Positions 7,621-17,410 of a stretch of DNA of 23,702 bases are shown here, one piece after another. Numbering within the stretch: position 1 is the first letter of the stretch; each line of letters starts with the position of its first letter. A program made the translations under genes and the position numbers. Source of the stretch: an uncultured Clostridia bacterium (lineage in GTDB: Bacteria; Bacillota; Clostridia; Peptostreptococcales; Anaerovoracaceae); contig CAKQHH010000024.1 in NCBI GenBank assembly GCA_934234035.1, positions 1 through 23,702 of the forward strand. The letters run 5' to 3'. The notes beneath the pieces were generated by a model, which worked only from the letters and a program-made list of their open reading frames with translations, did no database searches and was not told the origin of the DNA.

Positions 7621-8733
7621 ATGGAAAAAAATCGAAATCAGGTCATCGTGCGGGCCAGCGTGGTGGGCATCGTCACCAACCTTTTGCTGGCAGGCTTTAA
7701 GGCTTTTGTGGGGATGATGTCCCATTCCGTGGCCATCACCATGGACGCGCTGAACAACCTGAGCGATGCCATGTCCTCATTGATTACCATCGTGGGCACC
7801 CGGCTGGCGGCAAAACCGGCGGATCGGGAGCATCCTCTGGGACACGGGCGGGTGGAATACCTCAGCGCCAGCGTGATTGCCCTGATTATTCTCTACGCGG
7901 GCATCACGGCTTTGGTGGAGTCCGTAACGAAAATCCTCCATCCCAAGACGCCGAACTATACCGGCGTTACCCTGCTGATTGTGGCGGTGGCGGTGGTGAC
8001 CAAGATTGTTCTGGGTCTTTGGGTGAAGAAGCAGGGGGTAAAAGCAAATTCGGAATCCCTCATCAATTCCGGTGCCGACGCCCTTCTGGATGCGGTGATT
8101 TCCGTCACCACGCTGGCAGCGGCCGGCCTGTATCTGGGATTCGGTCTGCAGGTGGAAGCCTGGTTGGCGGCCATCATTTCCCTGGTGATTATCAAAGCGG
8201 GAATCGATATGCTGCGAGAAACCATCAGCGATATTCTGGGAGAACGGGTGGAAAAACCACTGGCCCGGAAGGTGAAAAGCATCATCTGCATGCATCCGCA
8301 CGTGACCGGCGCTTACGACTTAATCCTTCACGCCTATGGACCGGATCAGTATCAGGGATCGGTGCACATCGCCATCCCGGATACCATGACTGCCGTGGAA
8401 ATCGACCGGCTCCAGCGGGATATTGCCGATGATGTGTATGAGAAGACCGGAGTCATCCTGATGGGAATCGGGATCTACGCCATCAACACCACCGATGCGG
8501 ATTTGGCGATGGTTCAGAAGCAGGTAACGAATCTGGCCATGAGCGTGGAACACGTGATGCAGATTCACGGATTTTTCTTTGATCCGGAGAGCCGGCGCAT
8601 GAGCTTCGACGTGGTGGTCAGCTTTGATTCCCCGGACCGGATGGAGACGATGGAACAGGTTCGCCGAAAAGTTCTTCAATGGATGCCGGATCTGAAACTT
8701 CGAATTCGGATGGATGCGGATCTCAGCGATTGA
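7621..8733 (+). CDS. Cation diffusion facilitator (CDF) efflux protein, possibly Mn2+-type
   Basis: A 370-residue CDF-family antiporter: six N-terminal membrane helices, then cytoplasmic domains. The metal site helices are visible: TM2 DALNNLSDAMSS gives Asn45-x3-Asp49, and TM5 SGADALLDAVIS gives Asp-x3-Asp. An ND/DD site is typical of manganese-type CDFs such as streptococcal MntE, whereas zinc CDFs usually have HD/DD or DD/HD, so manganese (or iron) efflux is inferred. The HPLGHGRVEYLSA loop is the standard family marker. The C-terminal half is longer than the usual roughly 290-residue family length and appears to hold a second ferredoxin-like segment (about 300-370). The start ATG 7621 has GGAAGGAG upstream. 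It lies directly behind the NhaC gene. Confidence 0.92.
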   Translation: MEKNRNQVIVRASVVGIVTNLLLAGFKAFVGMMSHSVAITMDALNNLSDAMSSLITIVGTRLAAKPADREHPLGHGRVEYLSASVIALIILYAGITALVESVTKILHPKTPNYTGVTLLIVAVAVVTKIVLGLWVKKQGVKANSESLINSGADALLDAVISVTTLAAAGLYLGFGLQVEAWLAAIISLVIIKAGIDMLRETISDILGERVEKPLARKVKSIICMHPHVTGAYDLILHAYGPDQYQGSVHIAIPDTMTAVEIDRLQRDIADDVYEKTGVILMGIGIYAINTTDADLAMVQKQVTNLAMSVEHVMQIHGFFFDPESRRMSFDVVVSFDSPDRMETMEQVRRKVLQWMPDLKLRIRMDADLSD

Positions 8734-8749
8734 TTTTCCGAAATTAGTG

Positions 8750-8775
8750 TTAAGATTTCTTAAGAATTGTTAAGA
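8750..8775 (+). promoter_or_regulatory. Three phased TTAAGA boxes, likely response-regulator site
   Basis: TTAAGA occurs at 8750-8755, 8760-8765 and 8770-8775, exactly 10 bp apart. Direct hexamer repeats with one-helical-turn phasing are typical of OmpR/PhoB-type activators. The boxes end 15 bp before the -35 of the ABC transporter promoter, a usual activator position. Confidence 0.65.
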
Positions 8776-8818
8776 TTGGGCTCCGGATGTTGTACACCGG
8801 AGCCCAATTCAGTATAAT
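8775..8818 (+). promoter_or_regulatory. ABC operon promoter embedded in a 12-bp-arm palindrome
   Basis: TTGTAC (8790-8795), 17 bp, TATAAT (8813-8818). ATTGGGCTCCGG (8775-8786) and CCGGAGCCCAAT (8797-8808) are perfect inverted repeats flanking and overlapping the -35 and spacer. There is no T-run, so this is not a good terminator for the CDF gene. It may be an operator. Confidence 0.6.
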
Positions 8819-8875
8819 TAATATCATTAATTTCGACCGATACTGTAATAGCATGGGGAAAGAAAGGATAGAATT

Positions 8876-11311
8876 ATGTCGCATATGATTGAACTTCATA
8901 ACGTGTCGAAGTTCTACAGCAATAAGGACACCGTGAGTACCGGATTTTCCAAGGTGGATCTCAACCTGGATATGGGGGAATTCGTGGTGATTACCGGTGA
9001 GAGCGGCAGCGGAAAATCCACGCTGCTGAACGTCATTTCCGGACTGGACAGCTATGAAGAGGGGGAGCTTTTCATCGGAGGAGAGGATACCAGCGGTTAC
9101 CGAACGGAAGATTACGAACGGTACCGGAAGAAATACATCGGGAATATTTTCCAGGACTTCAACCTGGTGAACAGCTATACCGTATACCAGAACGTGGAGC
9201 TGAGCATGATGCTGTCCGGCATGCCTCGGCCGGATCAAAAGAAGAACATCCCGGAATACATCGAGATGGTGGATATGACGGAGTATACGAAGACCAAGGC
9301 TTCCAAGCTTTCCGGCGGACAGAAGCAGCGGGTGGCCATCGCCCGGGCGCTGGCAAAGAACGCTCCGGTTATCGTGGCGGACGAACCGACGGGAAATCTG
9401 GACAGTGCCTCCGCAGAGAAGGTGATGGAAACCCTGCATCGGATTTCCAAAAATCGCCTGGTGGTTATCGTAACCCACAACTACGAGCAGGCGGCGCCGT
9501 ACGTTACTCGGAAGATCACCATGCACGACGGCCGAATTATCGAGGATAAAAGAATTCAGCCCGCGGCGGGGGACCTTTCCGATGATGAGATGGAATCCTA
9601 TCTGCATCCGGAGGAAGAGCGAAAGGAAGAAGCGGCAGCGGAAAAAGAAGCGGCGAAGCCTCGCAGCGGCGGAAGAGCCATGAGAAATGAAGAGGCGGAA
9701 ACCGGAGAGAAAGGAAGAAGAAAGGGCCGGAGGCGGAGAAATCCTTTTGCGGAAGCACCGGTATACCGGAAGATGTCGGCCGGGTCGCAGCTTCGGCTGG
9801 GGGTTCGGAACACCTTCAACCTTCCGGCGAAATTCATTTTGCTTTTATTGGTGTACCTGTTCGTCACGGCGGCGGTGCTGAGCCAGTACGCGGCCACAAA
9901 GCAGGCCCTCCATTCCAACGATTTGATGGGGTACAACAATTACTTCACGGATACCTCTCCGGAGCGGCTGATTCTCACCAAGAAGGATGGGAGTGCTTTC
10001 ACCACTTCGGATTACGAGAGCCTTCAGAAGATGGACAATGCGGATTACATCATCAAGGGCGATGCGGGCATCGACACCGGAATCATGTTTGAGTCCGACG
10101 ATATCGATATCAGCGGGCCGATGTATCCGGTGAGCTGCCTGAAGGAAAAGCCGACCATCGGCCGCCTTCCGAAGAAGGATACGGAGGTGGTGCTGGTGGC
10201 GGATCCGGAATGCTATTCCTACGATGCCATCAAGGAGATGGATAAGAAGATTCTGGGGAAAAAATACTACATCGATGCCCTGAATTCCATGGCGATACAG
10301 GGCGGCGACCGGCTGATCAAGGACAAGGTGACCGTGGTCGGCGTGGTTTTGCTGAGCGAAGATGCCGGCCGGTCCAGCAACGGAAACGTCATGATTTACG
10401 TAACGGATAACGTGGCGGCTCGGGTGCTGGTAAAGACCGCAGCGGCTTCTTCCAAGGTGACCCTGGACTTCAGCGGCACGAAGAACGATTACAGCGGCAT
10501 GCAGGTGGTGTATCCATCCAAGAAGGTGCCGAAGGGTGAGGTATACATTTCCGAAGATCAGGCATACCAGTTCTACGAAGAAGGTGCGGCTCGGGGAAAG
10601 ACCATGGGCCTTCACGTGAAAAACCATTATTTTGAGGAGTCTCGGGATTTCCGAATCGGTCAGGTGTTCAAAGCCGACAATATCCGGAGCCTGTTGGGTC
10701 TTTCCAAAAACAATTACGACGAATACACGTCCAACGTGTACATCAATCCGTCGGACTACAACAAGATTTTCAATCAGGGAAATTTCCAGAGCAGCTTTTT
10801 CATGAAGGACGAGAAGCTGTCCGATTCCACGGTGAAGGCGCTGGAAGGTGCCGGATACAAGGTGCTGGTGATTAAGGATACCTTTACGGATGCCACCGGC
10901 GGGTACGCATTCATCCTGCGGATGTTCAGCATGGCTCGCCTGGCACTGGAATTCGTGGTGCTGTTCTTCATTTCTTATGCGGTAATCCGGCTGATCATGC
11001 GGTCCCGAAATTCTTACTACTCGACCTTGCGAATTCTGGGCGCCAGCCGGAAAAACACGGACAACATCCTGCGCATCGAGCTACTGCTCATGATGGCGAT
11101 TTCCTACGGCGGCGTTTTGGTGGGAAGCAACCTGGTACGGCGGGGAATCGTCGCGGTGCCGGCGGTGAATGAGCGGCTGGCGTTCCTGTCCGCGACGGAT
11201 TATTTCATCCTGTTCGTCGGACTTCTGGTGATGTCCCTCCTGATTGCGAAGAGATATTCCCATAAAATCTTCAGCAAGAGCGCTATGAAAGTTTACAGAG
11301 AGGAGGCGTAG
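8876..11311 (+). CDS. MacB-type ABC transporter, fused ATPase and permease (first of pair)
   Basis: An 811-residue single-chain ABC protein. ATPase domain at about 4-225: Walker A GESGSGKST (41-49), Q-loop Gln93, signature LSGGQ (145-149), Walker B VIVADE (165-170) and H-loop His201. A highly charged linker (about 235-290) leads to TM1 (about 318-336), a large extracytoplasmic domain of about 350 residues, and three C-terminal helices with the FtsX/MacB-like RILGASRKN cytoplasmic loop. This is the type VII (LolCDE/MacB) layout, used for mechanotransmission or export of peptides and antibiotics rather than channel-like import. ATG 8876 has AAAGGA at 7-nt spacing; the second ATG (8885) would start like the next gene but is spaced too far. 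The second ABC gene begins 2 bp after its stop. Confidence 0.92.
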   Translation: MSHMIELHNVSKFYSNKDTVSTGFSKVDLNLDMGEFVVITGESGSGKSTLLNVISGLDSYEEGELFIGGEDTSGYRTEDYERYRKKYIGNIFQDFNLVNSYTVYQNVELSMMLSGMPRPDQKKNIPEYIEMVDMTEYTKTKASKLSGGQKQRVAIARALAKNAPVIVADEPTGNLDSASAEKVMETLHRISKNRLVVIVTHNYEQAAPYVTRKITMHDGRIIEDKRIQPAAGDLSDDEMESYLHPEEERKEEAAAEKEAAKPRSGGRAMRNEEAETGEKGRRKGRRRRNPFAEAPVYRKMSAGSQLRLGVRNTFNLPAKFILLLLVYLFVTAAVLSQYAATKQALHSNDLMGYNNYFTDTSPERLILTKKDGSAFTTSDYESLQKMDNADYIIKGDAGIDTGIMFESDDIDISGPMYPVSCLKEKPTIGRLPKKDTEVVLVADPECYSYDAIKEMDKKILGKKYYIDALNSMAIQGGDRLIKDKVTVVGVVLLSEDAGRSSNGNVMIYVTDNVAARVLVKTAAASSKVTLDFSGTKNDYSGMQVVYPSKKVPKGEVYISEDQAYQFYEEGAARGKTMGLHVKNHYFEESRDFRIGQVFKADNIRSLLGLSKNNYDEYTSNVYINPSDYNKIFNQGNFQSSFFMKDEKLSDSTVKALEGAGYKVLVIKDTFTDATGGYAFILRMFSMARLALEFVVLFFISYAVIRLIMRSRNSYYSTLRILGASRKNTDNILRIELLLMMAISYGGVLVGSNLVRRGIVAVPAVNERLAFLSATDYFILFVGLLVMSLLIAKRYSHKIFSKSAMKVYREEA

Positions 11312-11313
11312 AT

Positions 11314-13788
11314 ATGATTGAACTTCAGAATGTAAATAAGTATTTCAACCGAAAGAAAAACAACGAAATTCATGTCATCAACGACACCTCCCTGAATCTG
11401 CCGGAAAGCGGCATCGTGGCGCTGCTGGGTCCTTCCGGCTGCGGTAAAACCACGCTGCTGAATGCCATCGGCGGGCTGGACCGAATCCACTCGGGAAAGA
11501 TCTACGTGGACGGGGAATGCATCACCCGGAAGAGTTCCAATAAGGTGGACGTCATCCGGAATGCGAAAATTGGATATATTTTCCAGAACTACAACCTGCT
11601 GGATAACCGCACCGTCTTTGAAAACGTGGCCATCGCCCTGCGAATGGTGGGCATGAAGGATCGGGAACAGGTGAAGGAACGGGTGAATTACTGCCTGGAG
11701 GCGGTGGGCATCTACCCGTATCGGAACAAGATGGCGGATGCCCTGTCCGGCGGACAGCGGCAGCGGGTGGCCATCGCCCGGGCCATTGCCAAGAACCCGA
11801 AGATCATCATCGCCGATGAGCCGACGGGAAACCTGGACAGCCGAAATACCATCGAAATTATGAACATCATCAAGTCGATTTCCAAAGACCGACTGGTGAT
11901 TCTGGTGACTCACGAGACGGATATCGCGGAATTCTACGCGGATCGGGTGGTTCGAATCAAGGACGGCCGGGTGGTATCGGACCGGGAGAACGATCCTTCC
12001 CGGAAGCTGGACTATCAGCTGGAAAACAAGATTTATCTGAAAGATATGGAACACGGAGTGCGATTCCGGCACGATGGATTGACGGTGGACGTGTATCAGG
12101 ATGAGATTCGGGAGACGGATATCAAAATCGTTATTCGCGGCGGCAACCTGTACATCAATACCGGCGGGGCGTTCCACGTGGTGGATGAAACCGCCAACAT
12201 CGAGATGATCGATGCGCACTACAGCGCCATGGATTCCACCATCTACGAGGACGTGCACTTCCGGTACGACGAGCACATGCCGGAGAATTTTAAGGCGAAA
12301 TACACCTCCGTATATAACGTCTGGAACATGCTGACCAGCGGCTTCCGCAATGTGCGGAAATTCAGCCTGCTGAAAAAACTCCTGCTCATCGGATTCGTGT
12401 GCGCGGCGGCGTTTACTTTTACCGCGGTGAGCAACATCTTCGGTATTTTCAACGTGCAGGAGAAGGACTTCCTCACCACCAACAGTCACTACATCACTGT
12501 GGCCAACCCGAAGCACGATGAGTCGATGCTGAAGAAAATCCGGAAGATGAACGGGGTAAGCTATGTGACGCCGGGAGATACCCGAATTTGCGTGACCCTG
12601 CCGATGGACGATTACTATCAGACCGCCCAGGCGTCTGCCGGCCTCACCGGCTCCCTGAGCCATTCGGAAGAGCTGGAGACCAAAGATGTAATCGAAGGAC
12701 GTCTTCCGGAGAAGGGGCATGAAATCGTCATCGACCGGATGATTCTGGATAAATTCATCAAGGCCAAAGCGGGCAACATGGTGGGACTGACTTCCGTAAA
12801 ACAATTCATAGGACGGCGGATTAAGATTCCGCACCTGAAGGATTACGAAATCGTGGGCGTTTCCGACACCAAATCCCCGTCCATTTTCATTCCGGCAAGT
12901 CAGACCATCGACGTGCTGTCCAATGCGAAGAAGGGAACGGATGATACGGCGAGTGATTTTTCGGATTCCGGCGAGGATGACGAGATGGACGCAGAGGCTT
13001 CCGGCGAGGAGGACAACGCCATCGTGAATTACGACCTGCGTTCTTCGGCTCTTCGGATTAAGAAGGGATCCGCACCGAAGAATACCTATGAGGCGGTGGT
13101 GAACAATTCCCACAACGGCGAGGACGGGTATACCATCGGCAAGACCCTCAACCGAAAGGTGAACGGGCACAAGCTGAAATTGGTGGGATTCTACACCAGC
13201 GATTATCAGAACGACATCGTCTACGTGAGCAAGGATACGGTTCGGCAGAATTACATTGCAAAACAAAAGGTTTGTTCGGTATATACCACCGACACCTATG
13301 GGACGCTGACCACGCTGCAGGAAGAGGGCTATTCCGCAAAAATAAACTACGAGCGGGACCGCACCGACTACATGCGAAAGCACCGGGACAACCTGCGCTC
13401 CGCGCTGGTAGTGGCGGGTATCATTCTGCTGATTTCCCTCATTGAAATCTTCCTGATGCTCCGGTCCTCCTTCCTGTCCCGAATCAAGGAAGTGGGCACT
13501 TTGCGGGCCATCGGGCTGAAAAAGCGGGATATTTACCGCATGTTCACCGGAGAGATTCTGGTGATTACCGTGCTGACGGCGGTGCCGGGCATCGGGGCGG
13601 CGTACTACCTCCTGTACAATTTGATGCAGGGCATCGATTACATCGCCAACCAGTACGTGGTAAATCCGGGCATTGCGCTCCTGTCCTTCGGCGTGCTGGT
13701 GCTGTTCAACCTGTTGGCGGGACTCCTTCCGGTATTCCGAACCCTTCGGAAAACGCCGGCGGAAATTCTGTCGCGGACGGATATATAG
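11314..13788 (+). CDS. MacB-type ABC transporter, fused ATPase and permease (second of pair)
   Basis: An 824-residue protein of the same design as its upstream neighbour. Walker A GPSGCGKT (39-46), Gln91, LSGGQ (144-148), Walker B IIIADE (164-169) and His200 are intact. An insertion after the ATPase (about 230-320) precedes TM1 (about 365-385), a large extracytoplasmic domain with a very acidic, probably disordered stretch (about 548-570), and three C-terminal helices with the [12 protein letters not shown] loop. Both proteins contain full ATPase sites, so they could form a heterodimer or two homodimers. The gene starts 2 bp after the first, with its ribosome binding site AGAGGAGG inside the preceding coding end, which indicates translational coupling. 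No partner periplasmic adaptor, sensor kinase or regulator lies nearby. Confidence 0.92.
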   Translation: MIELQNVNKYFNRKKNNEIHVINDTSLNLPESGIVALLGPSGCGKTTLLNAIGGLDRIHSGKIYVDGECITRKSSNKVDVIRNAKIGYIFQNYNLLDNRTVFENVAIALRMVGMKDREQVKERVNYCLEAVGIYPYRNKMADALSGGQRQRVAIARAIAKNPKIIIADEPTGNLDSRNTIEIMNIIKSISKDRLVILVTHETDIAEFYADRVVRIKDGRVVSDRENDPSRKLDYQLENKIYLKDMEHGVRFRHDGLTVDVYQDEIRETDIKIVIRGGNLYINTGGAFHVVDETANIEMIDAHYSAMDSTIYEDVHFRYDEHMPENFKAKYTSVYNVWNMLTSGFRNVRKFSLLKKLLLIGFVCAAAFTFTAVSNIFGIFNVQEKDFLTTNSHYITVANPKHDESMLKKIRKMNGVSYVTPGDTRICVTLPMDDYYQTAQASAGLTGSLSHSEELETKDVIEGRLPEKGHEIVIDRMILDKFIKAKAGNMVGLTSVKQFIGRRIKIPHLKDYEIVGVSDTKSPSIFIPASQTIDVLSNAKKGTDDTASDFSDSGEDDEMDAEASGEEDNAIVNYDLRSSALRIKKGSAPKNTYEAVVNNSHNGEDGYTIGKTLNRKVNGHKLKLVGFYTSDYQNDIVYVSKDTVRQNYIAKQKVCSVYTTDTYGTLTTLQEEGYSAKINYERDRTDYMRKHRDNLRSALVVAGIILLISLIEIFLMLRSSFLSRIKEVGTLRAIGLKKRDIYRMFTGEILVITVLTAVPGIGAAYYLLYNLMQGIDYIANQYVVNPGIALLSFGVLVLFNLLAGLLPVFRTLRKTPAEILSRTDI

Positions 13789-13844
13789 GGCATTTTCCTA
13801 TCCGGGTTCGGCGGTTTGTCGGGCCCGGAATTGCATTACTCTGA

Positions 13845-13873
13845 TTGTAGAAAATTTCCCATTGTGCTATAAT
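13845..13873 (+). promoter_or_regulatory. Promoter of the glnS operon
   Basis: TTGTAG (13845-13850), 17 bp, extended -10 TGCTATAAT (TATAAT at 13868-13873). Between the ABC stop and this promoter only a hairpin TCCGGG (13801) with CCCGGA (13824) without a T-run is seen, so read-through from the ABC operon is possible. Confidence 0.75.
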
Positions 13874-13907
13874 CACAAATAAGTGTATTAATTATTTGGA
13901 GGCTGGA

Positions 13908-15566
13908 ATGAGTAACGAAAAAACGAACGAATACAAAGAGATGAGAGGAAATTTTATCCACGACATCATCGACAACGACCTGGAAACCGGAAAGTGGGAT
14001 CACATCGCCACCCGTTTTCCGCCGGAACCAAACGGCTATCTCCACATCGGACATGCCAAATCCCTGTGCCTGAACTTCGGAACCGCGCTGAAGTACGGCG
14101 GAACCTGCAACCTTCGTTATGACGACACCAACCCGGTCAAGGAAGACACGGAATACGTGGACGCCATCGAGGAGGATGTACACTGGCTGGGATTCCAGTG
14201 GAACAAGAGACTGTGGGCATCGGATTATTTCGATCAGATGTATGAAGCGGCAGTATCCCTGATTCAGAAAGGGAAGGCCTACGTGTGCCACCTGACGGCA
14301 GAGCAGATGAGAGAATACCGTGGAACCCTGACGGAGCCGGGAAAGGAAAGCCCTTACAGAAACAGAAGCGTGGAAGAGAACCTGGAGCTGTTCCAACGTA
14401 TGAAGGACGGGGAGTTCGGTGACGGAGAAGCGGTTCTCCGTGCCAAGATTGATATGGCATCCCCGAACATCAACATGAGAGATCCGATCATCTACCGGGT
14501 CGCTCACGTGACCCATCACAATACGGGAGACAAGTGGTGCATCTATCCGATGTACGATTTCGCTCATCCGATTGAAGATGCCATTGAGGGCATTACCCAT
14601 TCCATCTGTACTTTGGAGTTTGAGGACCACCGTCCGCTGTACGACTGGGTGCTGCAGGAAGTGGGTCTGTGGCCGAATCCGCCGCGTCAGATTGAGTTCG
14701 CTCGTCTGAACATCACCCACACACTGATGAGCAAACGGTACCTCAAGAGAATGGTAGACGAAGGGCATGTAGACGGTTGGGACGATCCTCGGATGCCAAC
14801 CATCGCCGGCATCCGCCGGAGAGGCTATACGCCGGAAGCGGTTCGGGCGTTCTGTGACGAAATCGGTGTGGCGAAAGCCAACTCCACCGTGGATATCGCA
14901 CAGCTGGAAGCCGCAGTTCGGGACGATTTGCAGGACAAGGTGCCGGCCGTACACGTAGTGACCAACCCGATTAAGGTGGTAATCACCAACTATCCGGAGG
15001 GTCAGATTGAAATGTGCACCGTAGAAAATAACCGTAAGGTTCCGGAACTGGGCGAGCGAGAGGTTCCGTTCGGCCGGGAACTGTGGATTGACGGAGATGA
15101 TTTTATGGAAGTGCCGGTAAAGAAGTATTTCCGTCTCTTCCCGGGAAACGAAGTTCGTTTCAAGGGTGCATACTACATTACCTGCAATGAAGTGATTAAG
15201 AACGAAGACGGATCCATTCGGGAGCTGCACTGCACCTACGATCCGGAAACCCGCGGCGGAGACGCACCGGACGGCCGGAAGGTGAAGGGAACCATCCACT
15301 TTGTGGAGGCCAGCACCGCGGTTCGGATCCGGATTCGGGAGTACGATTACATGATGATTGAGGACGAGGAAGGAAATTCCGTATTCAACGAGGATTCCCT
15401 CCGCGACACTTGGGGTTATGCAGAGCCGTCCATCAAGGAGGCAAAGCCGGAAGACCGGTTCCAGTTCTTCCGGAAGGGATATTATATCGCAGACAGGAAG
15501 CTGACTACCGAAGATGAGAAGGTATTTAACAGCATCGTCGGTCTGAAGAGCTCCTGGAAGAAGTAG
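13908..15566 (+). CDS. glnS: Glutaminyl-tRNA synthetase
   Basis: A 552-residue class Ic synthetase that charges tRNA-Gln with glutamine. The N-terminal [16 protein letters not shown] carries the HIGH motif (46-49), and LMSKRY (273-278) is the KMSKS equivalent, in the GlnRS-specific MSKR form. LRYDDTNP and the C-terminal beta-barrel anticodon-binding region (about 350-545) are also typical, and the length matches bacterial GlnRS. GlnRS is patchy in Firmicutes, many of which use GatCAB instead; clostridial lineages often have it by ancient transfer. ATG 13908 lies 5 nt after TTGGAGG; the TTG at 13896 is part of that ribosome binding site. The FHA-SEDS gene follows after 21 bp, probably on the same transcript. 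Confidence 0.96.
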   Translation: MSNEKTNEYKEMRGNFIHDIIDNDLETGKWDHIATRFPPEPNGYLHIGHAKSLCLNFGTALKYGGTCNLRYDDTNPVKEDTEYVDAIEEDVHWLGFQWNKRLWASDYFDQMYEAAVSLIQKGKAYVCHLTAEQMREYRGTLTEPGKESPYRNRSVEENLELFQRMKDGEFGDGEAVLRAKIDMASPNINMRDPIIYRVAHVTHHNTGDKWCIYPMYDFAHPIEDAIEGITHSICTLEFEDHRPLYDWVLQEVGLWPNPPRQIEFARLNITHTLMSKRYLKRMVDEGHVDGWDDPRMPTIAGIRRRGYTPEAVRAFCDEIGVAKANSTVDIAQLEAAVRDDLQDKVPAVHVVTNPIKVVITNYPEGQIEMCTVENNRKVPELGEREVPFGRELWIDGDDFMEVPVKKYFRLFPGNEVRFKGAYYITCNEVIKNEDGSIRELHCTYDPETRGGDAPDGRKVKGTIHFVEASTAVRIRIREYDYMMIEDEEGNSVFNEDSLRDTWGYAEPSIKEAKPEDRFQFFRKGYYIADRKLTTEDEKVFNSIVGLKSSWKK

Positions 15567-15587
15567 TACAGACAGAGGGAGAAAGCA

Positions 15588-17372
15588 TTGGATACCATCA
15601 ATGGCATTGTGAATTCAATATTATCTCTGGCGAATTCCCATCCCGAAACGGCAAAGTACATCACCACCGGACTCCGGTGGGTGTTCGTACTGCTGGCGGT
15701 GTGGATTCTGTTGATGTGCATCATTTCATTGCTGTCCACCAGGGCCACGCCGGAAGTGTGGGGGTATCTCCACGTGGAAGGGGGAGAAGGCATTCCCATC
15801 ACCCATTGGGAGAACATCATCGGCCGCTCCTCCTCCGTGGATCTTCGAATTAAGGACAAAACCGTCTCCAAGAGCCAGGCATTGCTAATCCGGCAGTCGG
15901 AAGATAAATGGATGATTAAGGACTTGGGGTCCACCAACGGGACGGTGGTGAACGACTGGAAGCTGGTGCCCGGAAGGCGGTATATGATCGAGCCGGGGGA
16001 CAAAATCATCCTGGGCGGGGTGCGTGCCACCTTGGCCTCCATCAGCTTGGAGGAAACTCGAAACAACGAAGAACTCCGACTGATGGATAAAGAACCCCTG
16101 TCACCGTGGTCGGCGATGCTGGGAATTACGGCATTTCAGATTCTCGCGGTGGTACAGCTGATTCTGGGAATGGGAACGGAAGTGACGGTAACCGCTCTTC
16201 TTTCCATTCTCTTGCTGGGTGTGGTGATGTGGGTGTACATCCTCACGGGAAAGGCGATGGGGCGAAAGGGTTTTGAGATTGAGCTGATCGCCTTCTTCAT
16301 GTCTACCATCAGCTTGGCGATTACCGCATCCTCGGAGCCGGAACGGACGTTCACGCAGTTCGTATCCGTGGTAATCGGCCTGCTGATGTTCTTCGTCATC
16401 TGCCTTTTCCTTCGGGATCTGGATCGGACGGAGCGGATTCGGCCCATCATGGCCGTGGCATCGGTGCTTCTGTTGGCTTTCAACCTGGTGTGCGGCCAGA
16501 TTAAGTACGGTGCCGCCAACTGGGTATATATCGGAAACTTCGGTTTTCAGCCGTCGGAGCTGGTGAAAATCGTCTTCGTTCTGGTGGGCGCCGCCACACT
16601 GGAAGAGCTGTTCCAGAAGAAGAACCTGATGCAGTACGTGCTGTTTTCCTTCTACTGCCTGGGATGCCTGGCGGTGATGGGAGACTTCGGAACGGCGCTG
16701 ATTTTCTTCGTCACATTCCTGGTAGTATCCTTCCTGCGAAGCGGCGATCTGTCCCGGCTGATTCTCACCGTGGGCGGTGCCGGAATCATGGGACTGATGA
16801 TTCTGCGTTTTATGCCGTACATCGCCAGTCGTTTCGCCATCTGGGGACACGTGTGGGACGACCCGGCGGACAAGGGGTACCAGCAGGTTCGCACCATGTG
16901 CTACAGCGCCGGGGGCGGACTCCTGGGACAGGGCGCCGGAAACGGATACCTGAAAACCGTGGGCGCCTCCAATACGGACCTGGTATTCGGAATGGTGACG
17001 GAGGAGTGGGGCTTGATCATCGCCCTGCTGCTGATCGTGTGCATCATCACGCTGTGCCTCTTCGCGGTGAATTCCATCGTGGCCGGACGGTCCACCTTCT
17101 ACACCATCGGGGCCTGCGGTGCGTCCACGTTCTTCCTGTTCCAGACCATGCTGAACGTGTTCGGTGCAGTGGATTTGTTCCCGCTCACCGGTGTCACCTT
17201 CCCGTTCGTGTCGGCAGGAGGTACCAGTATGATGGCCTCATGGGCCATATTGGCATTCTTTAAAGCGGCGGATATGCGAAAGGATGCCAGCATTGCCATA
17301 AAACGGTCCAAGGTAAAAGTATCTCTGCAGGATTATGCGGAGGAGACCGATGAGGACGCAGAAGAGGTGTGA
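15588..17372 (+). CDS. FHA-domain SEDS glycosyltransferase (FtsW/RodA-like)
   Basis: A 594-residue membrane protein. An N-terminal helix (about 31-50) is followed by a cytoplasmic FHA domain (about 76-150) with IGRSSS, SKSQ in place of the usual SxxH, and STNGT. The rest is a SEDS peptidoglycan polymerase with about ten helices, including GDFGTALIFF, the acidic WDDPADKGYQ extracytoplasmic loop, and the end LTGVTFPFVSAGGTSMM. SEDS proteins polymerise lipid II together with a class B PBP, and the next gene encodes one. The FHA domain should bind phosphothreonine, implying control by a PASTA/PrkC-type kinase elsewhere (inference). The start is TTG 15588 with AGGGAG 6 nt upstream; no in-frame ATG fits better. 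Confidence 0.9.
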   Translation: MDTINGIVNSILSLANSHPETAKYITTGLRWVFVLLAVWILLMCIISLLSTRATPEVWGYLHVEGGEGIPITHWENIIGRSSSVDLRIKDKTVSKSQALLIRQSEDKWMIKDLGSTNGTVVNDWKLVPGRRYMIEPGDKIILGGVRATLASISLEETRNNEELRLMDKEPLSPWSAMLGITAFQILAVVQLILGMGTEVTVTALLSILLLGVVMWVYILTGKAMGRKGFEIELIAFFMSTISLAITASSEPERTFTQFVSVVIGLLMFFVICLFLRDLDRTERIRPIMAVASVLLLAFNLVCGQIKYGAANWVYIGNFGFQPSELVKIVFVLVGAATLEELFQKKNLMQYVLFSFYCLGCLAVMGDFGTALIFFVTFLVVSFLRSGDLSRLILTVGGAGIMGLMILRFMPYIASRFAIWGHVWDDPADKGYQQVRTMCYSAGGGLLGQGAGNGYLKTVGASNTDLVFGMVTEEWGLIIALLLIVCIITLCLFAVNSIVAGRSTFYTIGACGASTFFLFQTMLNVFGAVDLFPLTGVTFPFVSAGGTSMMASWAILAFFKAADMRKDASIAIKRSKVKVSLQDYAEETDEDAEEV

Positions 17373-17410
17373 GGCGGCGGAAGGACCGATAGAAAGAAGA
17401 GGAGCTATCC

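Noticed and set aside
8775..8808. Palindrome as terminator of the CDF gene
   Set aside because: No T tract on either strand, and it overlaps a good promoter -35 and spacer.
11293..13383. Long minus-strand frame (696 codons) over the second ABC gene
   Set aside because: Exact shadow of a gene with intact Walker and signature motifs; no family resemblance and no promoter.
13836..15299. Long minus-strand frame (487 codons) over glnS
   Set aside because: Shadow of an unmistakable synthetase; the translation has no recognisable domain.
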